Shown in pieces: positions 46,001 to 46,082 of a stretch of 46,082 nucleotides of DNA. The notes beneath the pieces were generated by a model, which searched no databases, was not told the DNA's origin, and saw only the letters and a list, made by a program, of their open reading frames with translations. This DNA is from Lachnospiraceae bacterium. Its GTDB lineage: Bacteria; Bacillota; Clostridia; Lachnospirales; Lachnospiraceae. The stretch is from positions 1-46,082 of the forward strand of contig JAEEIN010000165.1 of NCBI GenBank assembly GCA_016281385.1, given 5' to 3'. Within the stretch, counting starts at the first letter, position 1. Every line of letters starts with the position of its first letter. A program made the translations under genes and the position numbers.

Positions 46001-46082
46001 ACCATGTGTTCCTCCCAGAGGATCTTCAACAGTATTGTAGAAGAAGTATGCAAGTGCAAATTCGCTGTAATCTACTTTTGAA
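40067..46082 (-). CDS. Giant surface protein with papain-like protease and repeats, 5' part outside the window
   Basis: The frame stays open to the right edge (46 codons above the first ATG at 45943), so the true start is outside; about 2004 residues are seen. The C1A protease part is first: FALAYFFYNTVEDPLGG, the His in NHAITLVGWDD near 45630, the Asn in LLRNSW near 45515; the catalytic Cys must lie beyond the edge. A lectin-like domain follows (to about 44880), then three InlB B-repeats (44870-44150: GWFFTGW, LYAQW, LYAHW), one more at 42560-42345, Hydin/ASPM-like domains (44150, 43350, 42340), a beta-helix-like Gly/Asp region (43850-43400), and about nine MBG-like units (DYTVSYKNN ... GKGNYxGT) to the end. 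There is no C-terminal anchor. It probably works outside the cell as an adhesin-protease. Confidence 0.9.
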   Translation of the reverse strand, partial: SKVDYSEFALAYFFYNTVEDPLGGTHGDRTALKLQSGEIAGNTSSTMNYMERGGNNVFTWRALATWMGATEESALEYPHYSPLPDDPDDMYAYDDAAILKDVRIFDSVTNRDGVKEAIMESGAVAGSIYYSDIYYDSKYNSYYTLNTKTNHAITLVGWDDDFPAENFSSTLTDVSGNRILPEGNGAWLLRNSWTTRSEMSRYSYMWISYYDESLNSRNMYQQIFVPADTYDNNYQYDGCVETFSSNRNKVANIFTIKATAEEMLTAVSFAISEASDVPYTIKIYENVKEGEPESGTLVSTMSGTTTYAGYYTINLDSPVLMAKNTRFSVVVETEGNKYVDVESGHTYNTWIDFYCESTAGESFVYSDNRWVEPSSVIYSFSDIGNICVKAFTKNAVPSNRYRIRFDGNGSTSGTMPMLDVSTGETIELPENAFVREGWFFTGWNTDPDGNGDSFVDGATIKDAAASGQVLTLYAQWEDVKYSITFYGNTPSDPPTDIMSDLKSSQGEITLFENECERSGYTFIGWSFDPDGDDTIYTPGTKIPCPADPQNTSFSMYAIWSPNTYTVTFDANGGSVSQNSMDVSFNEKYGELPVPVRENYDFVGWFTDRTDGEKITAESYVVTPANITLYAHWHTDLTIYNLEASVGSVALGYVEPGHTDNVTGTFIVKNTGIEPISITDVSSNSFTASFRTEAIDPGESRMITVIPKLALQKGDYNEALELITDQDVTVSIDIFLSVGFFLMGDVSASSLNSNEEYVLIDNATIVVSKDDNASCKGIVCDESNAYSLSIIGAETGKLTVYGKILIDGDIDISGGDIKVVSQDDYALYSSNGNINVKSGKLYASAATREALYANKGVIIVSEELNMMQPSTGDIVAIDQRSGETFRKPINASGEIVKDILISNENPMIDLTADTTKADFGNVPKYAENIGKSTILLTNAGNRSVHISDVDVSSNFFTHNLSENASIKPGETLELSIEIKKDVSNVPGEYNGAIEIRTEENASLCIKVSLVVLPHEVGLRIDSDTEFVYTGEEIKPDIKVYYDGNEISADDYTVSYENNINACRSDVFGSDLSAPVIKVVGKGKFSGSAERKFTILPIDISGAEIDDLSVVYDGEVHKGKPEVYFVLSDKKVRLAEDTDYTLSYSEDPREPGEYTITLAGKGNYFGSVTCKETISELACKVSLDATGGSVSENSVDVVYARTYGTLPSAQKDGYQFLGWFTSSEDGDEVNSDTKVTKMEDHTLYAHYMILRGYELSSDRIDLGMVEPGYTDTVSKSITITNTGYLSLAFTDVISEHYDVSYNTAPVKTGESNVITVSAKQGFNYGDYSDNVTLKTGSGMEIVIPVSFSVVNLGLWIEEIGEYDYSGAAIKPEIHVYYMGKRLSSSDYTVSYKNNKNAGNPTSVNSKGKSIAPSVTVKGKGNYIGTATRTFTINPLDISGAEIIDAYSSYNGSVRKGKPEIYYELSGKRTKLKEGKDYSLSYEEDAIAPGSYKITVTGMGNYKSQTTCLNVVTDSSAKLISNVKVSKIPDQTYSGKKIILAGTPSEDETLAVNNGKDYTLVIKEKGSSGKVLVYGKDYKLSYDNNLLAGTAEVLIEGIGEYKGTLRKTFKINAVSVSKNVTVTNLEKSKGSFDVSYSDFYNAETKTFEYTGYAYEPAGPKTGSDNYGIDLYYTKGGISTLLKKGTDYVVSYKNNVSPGKAKVTFTGIGGYKGSFSKTFKIAAYDIAGDKVSLINYTGTSLYAKGGAKPFIKLTYTDPDGDETVLSEGKDYTVKHSNNTKLTAGENVAKATIKGKGNFKGTIEKTFTISGKALSDPSVILSVSDVLYKDKAGICKTTVKLTDLDSGKALKVKTDYEKTFVYTYKNDTIVKDKTTGENVTRAEGSVVEATDIIPTGTTILVTVTGKGNYSGTATGEFRFVERLISGAKVTINAQTYLGGKPVTIGSEDIVVKFGKNGEPLIHGVDYVIVEDSYKNNVKKGKASVTIKGISDRCGGTKTVKFDIKAKKIE

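Overview
The window looks like a chromosomal segment of an anaerobic, mid-GC Firmicute of the family Lachnospiraceae, perhaps close to Butyrivibrio or Pseudobutyrivibrio. The grounds are: the HU-rqcP-divIC-tilS-hpt-ftsH order known from Firmicutes; a rubrerythrin with its rubredoxin domain in front, as in clostridia; an editing-domain-free prolyl-tRNA synthetase; an Lpl-type sugar ABC transporter with several Gfo/Idh/MocA oxidoreductases; and sortase-linked surface proteins. Genus is inference. Almost all genes lie on the minus strand. Both edges cut genes: a secreted protein on the left and a giant cysteine-protease surface protein on the right.

Positions 1-7600 hold a truncated secreted protein, a LuxR-type response regulator, a 1020-residue membrane-anchored protein of unknown function with a small membrane partner, tRNA-Gly(TCC), and a hybrid histidine kinase carrying a degenerate receiver plus an intact one. 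Positions 7650-11710 encode an ABC-F ATPase translationally coupled to a cytoplasmic GH13 neopullulanase-like enzyme. Positions 11989-16826 hold the housekeeping block ftsH-hpt-tilS-divIC-rqcP-hup. It lacks the sporulation genes yabP, yabQ and spoIIE found at this place in Bacillus, and divIC has a strong promoter with a 26-bp palindrome at its start site. Positions 16985-24114 form a long unit: an O-antigen-ligase-like membrane protein, proS, ackA, cca and a PEGA lipoprotein with a long Thr-Ser linker.

Positions 24209-31209 are a catabolic operon: two permeases, a binding lipoprotein and three different Gfo/Idh/MocA dehydrogenases. A divergent AraC regulator (31479-32384) faces it across a perfect 11-bp tandem repeat that fits an AraC-type operator. 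Next come an RluA-type pseudouridine synthase and an OmpR-type two-component pair, then a reverse rubrerythrin.

Positions 35694-37255 are an AT-rich accessory cassette with no housekeeping gene: a ribbon-helix-helix protein with its own palindrome, a broken gene with two visible lesions, a DUF4869-like protein and a small P-loop ATPase, all overlapping or closely packed. It is the best candidate here for an undescribed, partly decayed system. From 37379 to the right edge lies a cell-surface locus: an Ig-like protein ending in an APKTG sortase signal, a class B sortase, and a repeat protein of at least 2000 residues with an N-terminal papain-like protease. A run of nine C lies in the promoter region between the Ig-like protein and the sortase and could vary in length. 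I saw no CRISPR array, insertion sequence, rRNA or phage gene.
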